A stretch of DNA of 64,000 nucleotides from Patella vulgata. Its lineage: Eukaryota; Mollusca; Gastropoda; Patellidae. The translations under genes were made by a program, and so were the position numbers. The stretch is taken from positions 59,913,459 through 59,977,458 of the forward strand of contig NC_065879.2 in NCBI RefSeq assembly GCF_932274485.2, read 5' to 3'. Below the pieces are notes generated by a model that worked only from the letters and a program-made list of their open reading frames with translations, was not told the origin of the DNA and searched no databases. Position 1 is the stretch's first letter; each line of letters opens with the position of its first letter. Of this stretch, positions 1 through 9,968 are shown in pieces.

Positions 1-39
1 CACTGTCGGTCGCCAAATTCGCAATTTGCGATAAAAATA

Positions 40-397
40 TACTGAGCGCCATGGAAAACGCATCACTTAGTTTTTTCGTATAACAAAATGATCCTGTAAA
101 CATATCTTATTTATTTTGCTTCTTATTGTGAACAATATTCAAATGGGAACTCATCAATAACAACACATTTGTACACTTACGGATATTTAATCTGTAATCG
201 ACGGTACAAAGTCAGAGGGGTCAAAACCAAAAGTATGACACAGATGTCAGTAACGCGTGTGTCCTCCAAGGGCTCTTACACACGCTGTGCAGTGACGTCG
301 CATGGAATTTCCCAATGTTTGAAAGAAGGCCTGGGGCAAATTGTTCCATTCTTGGACAAGAGCAGCTTCTAAATCAGCAATGGTGTGCATCTGTGGT
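40..397 (-). mobile_element. Tc1-like transposon, one-ended fragment
   Basis: The segment begins with the TIR TACTGAGCGCCATGGAAAA after a TA and is nearly identical to 2107-2464 of the larger Tc1 copy. It stops abruptly at the equivalent of the transposase C-terminus. hAT sequence resumes directly after it, but about 370 bp of hAT sequence present at 55500-55870 is missing. No second TIR is present. Orientation (transposase on the minus strand) is the same as in the larger copy. Confidence 0.8.
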
Positions 398-448
398 TGA
401 ATTCCATTTACAGTGGCTTCATAAACGGCATGTAAAATATACATGCAT

Positions 449-1704
449 ATTAGTGTTGAAAATCGGATCGAGATTTGTGATCCGAATACTTTTGTTTGAT
501 ATCCAAATACTATTCGTCGGATAATTCGGAAACGTGAATTTCTTGAACAAAATCACATCAAAAGTTCTGTGTATGCCGAGTATGAAATCTTACTTTCGAT
601 TTGCAAATTGTTTGAGCCGCGAAGAAAAAAACTATCCATGATATCCAAAAAAATCAACGAGGTGAATAAATTTGTGTATAGCTACTCCTGTAATCCGCTG
701 CCCTCCCACTTATCATTTTTGCTCAATCAACACGAATGAAAAAAGTAAAATAAAAAGAAAAAAGTAAAATAAAAACATCTAACATTTATTCCGCCAAGAT
801 CGTTTGCCTCATTCTGATAATCTACTGCTATTGAACAAATCAGTAAGTGAGAATATACGTGACCGTAAACCCAAGAAGTAGCTTCTATCTAGCGTAAACC
901 AGCGCGAGGAATGAATAAATATTTTTGTATTTAGACTACTGTTTCGTTGCACTGCATTAAAGGAGCTAAGTCGCTAATATTTGGGACCTAGAAATTGACA
1001 CAAATGAGTCGCAACGCATACAATAATGTAATATGAATTTATATAAATTGATCTACATTCAATCGTTTCTGTTTTTACTGTAATTTCTAATCAGTTATCT
1101 TCGGCGACATACGCCAGTATTCTCAATCGAAATTTCAATCTCTAGCTTCTGGTTATTCCAGTCTACGCCGATAGTATTTATTGAGCATGCTCTCCAGATA
1201 AGAATATAGCGTCACCGTTTGACATGACTTGTGGAATATGCCTAGCATCGTTTTTCAGGTCCCTTATTACACATAGCGCTGAAACGCATTATGGTACACG
1301 ATTCGTGTACCAATTGTAAAATGTTTATTTTGTCTTAAATATTGGATATCACGAAAGGCCATCTTTTCCCAGTAAGATCACAACATCAATGTTGATTTAA
1401 ACCGGCAAATAAATCGTGTTTTCAATGTCGAAGATTTTGGATGATATTGAGTTAGAGACTTAGCTACTTTAAATATATATTTATTAGTTACTATCGCAAA
1501 ATAATACGCGTGATATTAACATTTATGCACAAAGCTGCGTACGTGATCAATAGCATTGGGGAAAATTTCAAAGTAATCAGATGTAAAAATGGCTAAATAA
1601 TAGAGCATACGGAATGTCAGAAGACCGTAACGGATAGTAAAATGATTCGGATAATCCTTATTTTGTATACGTTAACGGATATCCGAATAGTAGTTTCAAT
1701 ATAA
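449..1704. mobile_element. Unclassified non-autonomous inverted-repeat element
   Basis: About 1.26 kb splits the hAT relic. Its ends are imperfect inverted repeats: the left end reads ATTAGTGTTGAAAATCGGAT and the reverse complement of the right end reads TTATATTGAAACTACTATTC followed by GGAT. Both ends are flanked by ATGCAT (443-448 and 1705-1710), a possible 6-bp target duplication, though the palindromic sequence makes its exact length unsure. No long open frame is visible. I cannot name the superfamily. Confidence 0.5.
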
Positions 1705-2106
1705 ATGCATGTCTATCGGATATCATTTATTTCAAATTATATTATCACTACTGGTCTATAATAGTGACGATTCTTGAGCGAGAAAACAGTTTGCCATTTG
1801 TATAATATTACCGTCATCAAAATGCTCTAAAAGTGAACAACGAGTATAATTGTGAGCATCTCTTACAAATATAATTGAAATTTTTATCAGCCTATCAGGG
1901 ATTCAGATTCTGATGCCTTTACGATACTTGAAAATAACAGTAGGCCCATTGTAAACGCAACACATAAATTTATAGAAAATTGGCAATCCTTGGATGAGAT
2001 TTGACATGGTAAATACTTAAAATATATTGTGCAGTACAATGTTCAAATAGACTTAAGTCACCAAAAATAAAATCTGATCTTATGAAATCCAAACTTTGCT
2101 AATCTA

Positions 2107-3563
2107 TACTGAGCGCCATGGAAAACGCATCACTTAGTTTTTCGTATAACAAAATGATCCTGTAAACATATCTTATTTATTTTGCTTCTTATTGTGAACA
2201 ATATTCAAATGGGAACTCATCAATAACAACACATTTGTACACTTACGGATATTTAATCTGTAATCGACGGTACAAAGTCAGAGGGGTCAAAACCAAAAGT
2301 ATGACAGATGTCAGTAACGCGTGTGTCCTCCAAGGGCTCTTACACACGCTGTGCAGTGACGTCGCATGGAATTTCCCAATGTTTGAAAGAAGGCCTGGTG
2401 CAAATTGTTCCATTCTTGGACAAGAGCAGCTTCTAAATCAGCAATGGTGTGCATCTGTGGTCTCTGATACAGACGGTGTCCAATCTCATCCCAGACATGT
2501 TCTATCGGTGCCATGTCCGGAGACATGGCTTGCGGACGTGCATTATTCTGTTGGAAGTGCTGAAGTTGTGGGTGCGCTCGAAACATCGGAACAACAATTG
2601 GTTGCAAGACATCATCACGGTAGGCTACAGCATTAACGCGACCCCTGCAAATGTGTAGGGCGGTCGTATGATGAAATGTGAAGTCTCCCTACACCATTAC
2701 ACTTCCCCCACCCCATCGTTTCGTTTCAAAGACGCATCAGTCTGCAAGACGTCTCCAAACACGTTGACGGCCATCAGCGTGATAAAGATGAAAGCGACTC
2801 TTATCACTGAAGAGCACACTTTGCCAGTCTACTCTTCTCCAGGTCTGGTGTCCTTGAGCCCATATCAAACGCCTCTGACGGTGATGATCCCTGAGGACAG
2901 CTCCAACAAAAGGTCGTCGTGCACGGAGTCTTACTTCAGTTAGACGACGTCTTACGGTGTTGGCACTTATTGGTCCTTGTCTTCCGACGACTGCTGCACC
3001 TGTTCGAGTAGCTGGGCGGAATCTGTCACGCAGATGAGTGACCCGGATGTAGCGTTCTTGAGTCTGGGTTCTAACGCGTTGTGGACCAGGACGTTGACGG
3101 TCACGTGTTGATCCAGTAACTTGAACACGTTCCACCAACCTTACAATAGTGGACTGATGACAATTGAAGTGTCTGGCAATAGCATGTGTAGACATGCCAG
3201 CCCTGGACATTCCCATGGCTTCATTCCGTTGATTTTCAGTAAGTCTCGGCATCTCTAGCTCGATTCCTTCACACGTCCAACAACAAATTACAACAGATTG
3301 ACATTTCACAGTTCATGTACTGCACATTAAGTTGAAAACATGCTTTTAAAGGGCTCACACACAATGCTGCACGTGAATATTTGGTTTTTCATGTGTATCT
3401 TGTGCAATTTTTTTATTTTTTGCACACGGGCCGATAATTTTTGCGTTTTGGAGCATTGTGTAAAACAATAGTTCATAGTATTGCATAATATTATACATAC
3501 AAAACCACCTAGTAATAAAATATTTGGGGAAAAAAAGGCATGCATTTTCCATGGCGCTCAGTA
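2107..3563 (-). mobile_element. Tc1/mariner-superfamily transposon, both ends present
   Basis: The 1,457-bp element is bounded by TA (2105-2106 and 3564-3565). Its terminal inverted repeats start TACTGAGCGCCATGGAAAA at both ends and extend about 27 bp with few differences. A degraded transposase gene occupies 2311-3252 on the minus strand. Tc1 elements insert at TA and duplicate it, as seen here. The element sits inside the hAT relic, so it is younger than that insertion. Confidence 0.9.
2311..3252 (-). pseudogene. Tc1-like transposase, inactivated
   Basis: The minus-strand frame starts at the methionine of MPRLTENQRNEAMG. An N-terminal helix-turn-helix region (HAIARHFNCHQSTIVRL) is followed by a basic GRPR-like segment (RQRPGPQRVR). 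Further on come the first catalytic aspartate context (VLFSDKSRFHLY) and, in the C-terminal part, SPDMAPIEHVWDEIG with the catalytic glutamate. The frame is interrupted twice around 2690-2740. The second catalytic aspartate, normally in DNARPH, reads QNNARPQ, and roughly 20 residues between that motif and the glutamate are missing. The enzyme should be inactive. Family assignment to Tc1 (DD34E type) is firm; the exact subfamily is not determined. Confidence 0.85.
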
Positions 3564-3793
3564 TATTATGTAAAGACAGATTTTTAAAGTTGTTGTATAT
3601 TGTATTGTATCTATCGGTAATTGTTTTATAATGAGCCTAGCTGAGACATAAAATTGTTAGATGTTGTCTTTTTTATCACACATTTTTGGCAGATAAAATA
3701 TTCCATTTGGTGGGAAAAAATATGAACATTTTTTTTGTATAAAAATTATTATCCATTTTGGCGGAAAAAAATTGAAAGCCAGTGTGAGCCCTG

Positions 3794-4440
3794 TACGTAA
3801 TATCAAGGCAGCAATCATTGAAGCATATTTCCTGTTGATACTGTTTGAACCCATTCCAAGAGGGCGACAGATTGTCTATAGAGATTGACAGATACCGACT
3901 TTTTGGCGCCCCCATAAAAGTCTCACAAGATTATCGCCCAGCCACATGTACATGTGAGGTTGACTTCTGGTGACGTGATTCAAAGAAGATATATTACCTG
4001 GGATAAAATAAAATAAAACTAAGTAAGAACAATCCAAACCATTAAACAAAATTCTAGGTAGGTCCTAAAAATACGGTATGGCAAAATAGTGTAATAAAGC
4101 AAAATAGTGTAATCAGCATATGGACTGTTTACGGTGTACAAAATACACGACAAACAGTGGTAACAGGTGTCCGGAAGAGTAAGCTTACCCTTCCTGGCGC
4201 CACACCCGCCATAGCTGCATCCAAACTATTAGGCGAAATCTCGGTAAAATAGAGTGATTGGCCCATGGACTATCGGTATGCAAAATGAACGTGATGAACA
4301 GTGTTAACGATCTAGTAGACAGACATTTACCGATTCCTGATTGTATAATTACCCTGGACGTGATATATCGATGTATTTGTCCACGTTGGAATTACTATTT
4401 TTAATGGATAATGAATAAGGTGAGCATCTATGGATGTGCA
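3794..4440. other. No gene; two diverged direct repeats of about 190 bp
   Basis: I see no supported coding sequence. The stretch about 4035-4210 (AAACCATTAAAC..., AGTGTAATC..., CATATGGAC..., GTAAGCTTACCC) recurs in diverged form at about 4222-4350 (AAACTATTAGGC..., AGAGTGATT..., CCATGGAC..., CAGACATTTACC). This suggests an old tandem duplication or two units of a minor satellite. Confidence 0.4.
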
Positions 4441-5513
4441 TTTTTATACGCCCACATTTTCATGTGGTCGTATTATGCCGTCGCCCCTGTCCAACTGTCC
4501 GTCCGTCCAAAATTGTTTGTGGACTCTCTACAGGTCACAATTCTTATCCGATTTTGACGAAACTTGAAATATAGGTTTATCCCTAAAAGATCTCGGCTGC
4601 TTTCGATATTGGCATGTATCGGATCGAAACTTCATAGATTATGGCCCCTGATTGTACGAAAAATCACGTTTTTAGCTTGTGGACCCTATACAGGTCACAA
4701 TTTTTATCCGATTTTTTTGAAACTTGAAATGTAAGTTTATAGCCCAAAGATCTCGGTTCCTTTCGATCGGACTGTAACTTCCAGAATTATGGCCCCTGAT
4801 TGTACGAAAAATCTTGTTTTTAGCTTGTGGACCCTATAGAGGTCATAATTTTTATCCGATTTAAAAAAACGTATTATTATATCACCGTTACACCCTAAGG
4901 ATGGTTGAGTTCAAATTTCGTGAAAATCGGCCCAAAATTGACAAATGGTGTAAAAATATGGTATATCAAGGTTATAGAGGTCACAATTTTTATCCGATTT
5001 TGTTGAAACTTGAAATGTAAGTTTATGACCTAAAGATCTTGGTTACTTTCGATATTCGTGTATATCGAACCGTAACTTCCTGAATTATGGCCCCTGATTG
5101 TACGAAAAATCACGTTTTTAGCTTGTGGACCCTTTAGAGGTCATAATTTTTACCCGATTAAAAAAAAACATATTATTATATCACCGTTACACTCTAAGGT
5201 TGGCTGAGTTCGAATTTCGGGAAAATCGGCCCAAAACTGACAGACAAAATGGCTGCCGTTCGTTCTCAAATAGCGTAAAAATATGGTATATCAAGGTTTT
5301 GGACCCTGTAGAGGTCACAATTTTAATCTGATTTTGTTGAAACTTGAAATGTAAGTTTATAACCAATAGATCTTGGTTCGTTTCGATATTTGCGCATACC
5401 AAATTGTAATTTCCTGAATTATGGCCCTTGATTGTAGTGAAAATCACTTTCTTTTCAGCTTGTTCTCTATCCATCTCTCGAAAATGTGGGCGTATCCTGC
5501 CTGGCAGCCGCTG
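4441..5513 (+). mobile_element. Family A tandem-core element, copy A1
   Basis: The element starts with an imperfect hairpin (TACGCCCACAT / ATGTGGTCGTA), then a run of TCCGTCC-like motifs. It continues with a tandem core in which half-units of about 161 and 176 bp alternate. Hallmarks are GAGGTCACAATTTTTATCCG, ATTATGGCCCCTGATTGTAC and GACAAAATGGC. It ends with AAAATGTGGGCGTATC and the short palindrome CTGCCTGGCAG, then a T-run. It has no open frame of its own. The layout resembles Helentron-derived 'pearl'-type elements; that class call is inference. Confidence 0.75.
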
Positions 5514-5707
5514 TTTTTTTTTTAATATTCACCTTATTTAATTGTACTTCATATGTAAATAATCATAATCAAATGAACTTAAACAGATCGGATAAACCAC
5601 TCGTCTAATAAGTAAATGAGATAAATAAGTGAACGGGTCATCCATTTATAAACACTTTTCGGAGAAACTAAACGGGTTACCATTAAACTAAGCAATAGTA
5701 CTAACTA

Positions 5708-6680
5708 AACCATATTGTTGTCGGTCCGTCTAGAGTCTAAAGTTAATATCCAATTGACTTTAAATTTATACACAGTGTTTAAGGTCATGAGACCAAGAAT
5801 CCTATTGATTTTCAGTGACTTCCAATAAATACTGCCAGAGTTATGGCCCTTGATCACTTTGAAAAATCTTATGGACGCTCTAGAGGCTAAAGTTAATATC
5901 CAATTGACTTTAAATTTATGCACAGTGTTTAAGGTCATGAGACAAAGAAGCCTATTGATTTTCAGCGATTTCCGATAATTACTGCCAGAGTTGTGGCCCT
6001 TGATCACTTTGAAAAATCGTGTGGATGCTCTAGAGGCTAAAGTTAATATCTGATTGACTTTAAATTTATACACAGTGTTTAAGGTCATGAGACGAAGAAG
6101 CCTATTGATTTTCAGCGATTTCCGATAATTACTGCCAGAGTTATGCCCCTTGATCACTTCGAAAAATCTCATGGACGCTCTAGATGCTAAAGTTAATATC
6201 CAATTGACTTTAAATTTATACACAGTGTTTGAGGTCATGAGATGAAGAATCGTATTGATTTTCAACGATTTCGGATAATTACTGCCAGAGTTATGGCCCT
6301 TGATCACTTTGAAAAATCTTGTGACACTCTAGAGGCTAAAGTTATCATCCGATTGACTTCAGATTTATACACAGTGTTTAAGGTCTTGAGACGAACAAGT
6401 ATATTGATTTTCAATGAATCTTTATGACTTGAACAGCTAAATCGATGATGTTAAAAGTTTTGTATACTAAACATTAGCATGGGACAGAACTTTATAAAAA
6501 CCAAACAAATTCTAATGGTTTTCTGATAATTACTTAATGAGTTGTTACTCTTAATCAGATTTTAATGTATTATAAATGTTTCATTACCAAAAAAAGTAAA
6601 AATATGCGACAACTCTTGTTGACTGCCCGGACGATATAGCTGCTGTGGGCGTATGTTTCGTTGCCTGGCAACGTATCTTT
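5708..6680 (+). mobile_element. Family C tandem-core element, copy C1 (5' end short)
   Basis: About four units of exactly 149-150 bp follow each other (CTCTAGAGGCTAAAGTTAAT begins a unit near 5879, 6029, 6179 and 6328). Typical motifs are AAGGTCATGAGACGAAGAAG and GTTATGGCCCTTGATCAC. The 3' end reads GTGGGCGTATG, then the palindrome GTTGCCTGGCAAC and GTATCTTT. The 5' hairpin is missing: only part of the leader (TATTGTTGTCGGTCCGTC) remains. Confidence 0.8.
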
Positions 6681-6867
6681 GTAATTCTCAAATGATTTTT
6701 ATCAATTATCAAATGATGCACACCTCTGGTGAAGTCGCGTCAGGGTAAAAAAAAAGTCCATGGCATATTGCTTGCATTTTCATTGAACACATACCCAAGG
6801 CTGTTGAGAAGTAAAAAAATGAAAATCTTCTATAGACTAAATTCGAAAATATGCCAGATAAAAGAAG

Positions 6868-7276
6868 AAAAAAATATCTAAAGTTTACTTCTTCCGTGAT
6901 ATTCTGACATTCATTCTTAAAAGTACTTGACAACTGAAGCAAGATAGTAAAATGCATACCATTTATCACAGACAAGACATTACATGTTATAAAAGCAACC
7001 TGATTTATAAGAATTACGAAAAGAAACTATTGGAATGTGTGATTTCATATTGTTCCCAGCACATGTAACGTGTGCGTATACTCACAAGGTGCCAATCATA
7101 TTTTCCGGACTCATAGTGACATCAGAACATGGCGGGAGTATCCGATTTTCACATAATGTCTCGTCTGTGATAAATGGTATATACGCATTTTACTATATTG
7201 CTTCAGTTGTCAAGTACTTTCAAGAATGAATGTCAGAATGTTGCGGAAGAAGTAAACTTTAGATATTTTTTTATTG
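6868..7276. repeat. Fold-back repeat with about 118-bp arms
   Basis: Positions 6868-6986 recur as the reverse complement at about 7150-7276; compare CTTCCGTGATATTCTGACAT with the complement of ATGTCAGAATGTTGCGGAAG. The arms differ at a few positions and enclose a spacer of about 165 bp. No gene is visible. It could be a MITE or an inverted duplication. Confidence 0.7.
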
Positions 7277-7388
7277 CTAACATGGAAATGTGGTCGTATG
7301 TTGCCGTTGCCCCCGTCTGTTATCCACATTTTCTTTTGAACACTCTACAGACTACATTTATCATCTGATGATGTTGTTTACATTAGTG

Positions 7389-7681
7389 GGGGAGCCACAG
7401 TGGCTAAGTGAGTAAGATTCTGTGTTTTCCCCTTGTCAGTGGTGCAGGCTGGAGGGCCTGATGAGGACAGCTGTCTAGTCCTTCAGATGGGATGGAAAAC
7501 CGAGTTCCCATGTACACATTGGCTTGCATGTAAAAGATCCCTTGGCAGTTGGAATTCGATATTGAAGTAGGCCGTAGCGCCGCTGCCAAGGCAAAATTTC
7601 CCTCATAGCACACTGTATGGTGCATGCCTGTCTTCATTAGTGCAGTCAGAGCAAAACAATAGGACGTTAAACCCCACTTCA
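7389..7681 (+). mobile_element. tRNA-derived SINE, family S1, copy a (internally deleted)
   Basis: It begins GGGGAGCCACAGTGGCTAAG, jumps to the CCCCTTGTCAGTGGTGCAG region and ends with GGACGTTAAACCCCACTTC. The part that normally carries the B box is deleted. The SINE is flanked by GTTTACATTAGTG at 7376-7388 and, beyond the C2 element that entered its tail, at 8839-8851. Confidence 0.75.
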
Positions 7682-8838
7682 TTTTTATACGCCCACATTG
7701 AAATGTGTTTGTTTATTGTTGTTACCCCCGTCCGTCTGTCAGTCCGGCGTCCACAATTGCTTGTGGACACTCTATAGGCTAAAGTTAATATCCGATTGAC
7801 TTTAAATTTATACACAGTGTTTTAGGTCATGAGACGAAGAAGCCTAGATGCTAAAAATAATATTCGATTGACTTTAAATTTATACACAGTGTTTAAGGTC
7901 ATGAGACGAAGAAGCCTATTGATTTTCAGTGATTTTCGATAATTACTGCCAAAGTTATGGCCCTTGATCACTTCAAAAAATCTTGTGGGCGCTCTAGAGG
8001 TCAATATCTGATTGACTTTAAATTTATACGCAGTGTTTAAGGTCATAAGACGAAGAAGCCTATTGATTTTTTAGCGATTTCTGATAATTACTGTCACAGT
8101 TATGGCCCTTGATCACTTTAAAAAAATCTTGTGGACGCTCTAGAGGCTAAAGTTAATATCCGATTGCCTTTAAATTCATACACAGTGTTTAAGGTCATGA
8201 GACGAAGAAGCTTATTGATTTTCAGCGATTTCTGATAATCACGGCCAGAGTTATGGCCCTTGATCACTTTGAAAAATCTTGTGGACGCTCTAGAGGCTAA
8301 AGTTAATATACAATTGACTTTAAATTGATACACAGTGTTTAAGGTCATGAAACGAAGAATCCTAATGATTTTCAGCGATTTCCGATAATTACTGCCAGAG
8401 TTATGGCCCTTGATCACTTCGAAAAATCTTATGGACGCTCTAGATGCTAAAGTTAATATCCAATTGACTTTAAATTTATACACAGTGTTTACGGTCATGA
8501 GACGAAGAATCCTATTGATTTTCATCTATTTCCAATAATTTTTGCCACAGTTATGGCCCTTGATCACTTTGAAAATTTTTGTGGATGCTTTAGAGGCTAA
8601 AGTTAATATCCAATTGACTTTAAATTTATACACAGTGTTTAAGGTCTTGAGACAAACAAGTATATTGATTTTCAAAGAATCTTTATGACTTGAACAGCTA
8701 AATCCATCATATTAAAAGTTTTGTATACTAAATGTTAGCATGGGGCAGAACTTTATAAAAACCAAACAAATTCTAATGGTTTTCTGATAATTACTTTATG
8801 AGTTCTTACTCTTAGTTGTTGGCTGGCAACCTATCTTT
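7682..8838 (+). mobile_element. Family C tandem-core element, copy C2, in a SINE tail
   Basis: It opens with TATACGCCCACATTGAAATG and a CCGTCCGTCTGTC leader, and holds about six 150-bp units, some truncated. It ends with the palindrome-bearing TTGGCTGGCAACCTATCTTT. It lies between the S1 SINE tail and the right copy of the SINE's target duplication, so it entered the T-rich tail of the SINE after that SINE inserted. Confidence 0.8.
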
Positions 8839-9263
8839 GTTTACATTAGTGAGGTGAAGAAGCTTTTTAATTTCAATAATTTCCATTTATTTCTTTTGCA
8901 GTTATGGCCCTTGTTTCACTTTGTTGCACCTTTTGAATGCTCTAATCTAACGACAAAAGTTAGCATCCAATCTGTATGGAATTTATATGTATCATTTAAA
9001 TTAGTGAAACGAAGAAGCTTATTTGATTTCAGCATTTTCCGTTAATTACATGTACTTCTAGAGTTATGACCCTTGTTTCACTTTGTTGAACCTTGTGAAA
9101 GCTTGAACCCCAAAAGTTATTATCTGATCTGTATGAAATTGTCTTGTAAATGCCCTCCATTACCTACAAAGAAAAAATATATAATCATTGCTATTGGCGT
9201 GTGTTTCGTTCCCTGGCAACCTGTTTTTTCATATCACCTAAAACAAGAATTGCATCCTGTATA

Positions 9264-9616
9264 TTGGGGTCACAGTGGATAAGTGGGTAAGACACTGGCT
9301 CGCTAGCCAGGAGGTCAGGTGTTCGATCCCTGCATTGGCCGAGAAAGTTCATCCAGATTTTCCGACGTGGTTCCCCCTTGTCATTGATGCAGGACGAAGG
9401 GTCTGGTCGTTCAGATGGGATAAAAAACTGAGTTCCTGTGTACACATTGGCATGCACGTAAAAGATCCCTTGAAAGTTGGAATTTGATATAAGAGTAGGC
9501 TGTAGTGCCGCTGTTACGGCAAAATTTTCCTCATAGCACACTGCATGGCGTATGCCTGTCTTCATTAGCCCAGTTCGGTGCAGAACAGTTGGACGTTAAA
9601 TCCTATTTCATTTCAT
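9264..9616 (+). mobile_element. tRNA-derived SINE, family S1, copy b
   Basis: The SINE is flanked by an exact 14-bp duplication TTGCATCCTGTATA (9250-9263 and 9617-9630). Its 5' part resembles a tRNA, with GTGGATAAGTGGGTAAGAC in the A-box position and GTTCGATCC, a good B box, at 9321-9329. The body reads TTCCCCCTTGTCATTG and AAAAGATCCCTTG, and the tail GGACGTTAAATCC is followed by TTTCATTTCATTT. Pol III transcription would depend on the internal boxes. Confidence 0.9.
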
Positions 9617-9630
9617 TTGCATCCTGTATA

Positions 9631-9968
9631 GCGTGACTCACCAGTAATAGTTACTGCAGTACAGTAAATATTTTTTTAATTTTGAATATGGTTCACCGTA
9701 GCTTGATGTCCGATTAGGCATATTCCTGGTGGACATATTCTGGCAAAACAGAGTTCATGCCTATCACTAATCAAAATGATACTTCAAATCAATCCAATTT
9801 AATACAGGAGAGTGCAGTGTTCTTACGGTATTATAAGCAAAAGCTGCTTTAACTGTTCTGATAATGATAGTCTTATCCTACTTGAAACCAAATTTCAACA
9901 AAAAGTAATGAAATTCACATGCTGTAGCCATCTTTGAAAATAATGTATCTGGAAAACAGTGATTTGTT
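9631..9968. other. No gene seen
   Basis: AT-rich sequence between a SINE and a B element. I find no splice-bounded open frame and no recognisable repeat. Confidence 0.5.

Larger units (their letters stand above)
1..3793 (+). mobile_element. hAT DNA transposon copy, internally deleted, with nested insertions
   Basis: The first bases match the 5' end of the complete hAT copy at 55456-58030 from its 8th base on, so about 7 bp of terminus lie outside the window. Matching blocks are 1-39, about 398-446, 1711-2106 and 3564-3793. The last block ends in CAGTGTGAGCCCTG, the same terminus as at 58030. The blocks are separated by a Tc1 fragment (40-397), an unnamed inverted-repeat element (449-1704) and a longer Tc1 copy (2107-3563). 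The transposase core seen in the other copy is absent, so this is a non-autonomous relic. The right-hand 8 bp duplication would be TACGTAAT at 3794-3801; its partner lies outside the window. Confidence 0.75.
7277..9226 (+). mobile_element. Diverged family C-like element, interrupted by a SINE and element C2
   Basis: The left part (7277-7388) carries GGAAATGTGGTCGTATG and a CCCCGTCTGT leader. The right part (8839-9226) has two diverged units with GTTATGGCCCTTGTTTCAC and GAAACGAAGAAGC, and ends GTGTGTTTCGTTCCCTGGCA. The two parts join through a 13-bp duplication (GTTTACATTAGTG) created by the SINE insertion. The core differs clearly from the other C copies, so it may be an older or sister subfamily. 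Confidence 0.6.

Noticed and set aside
5705-6307. 200-codon minus-strand frame made of 50-residue repeats, and similar frames at 8118-8525, 19710-20195, 35649-36239 and 63311-63727
   Set aside because: They lie antisense across family C units of 150 bp. The openness follows from a unit length divisible by three; no start context, domain or splice structure supports a protein.
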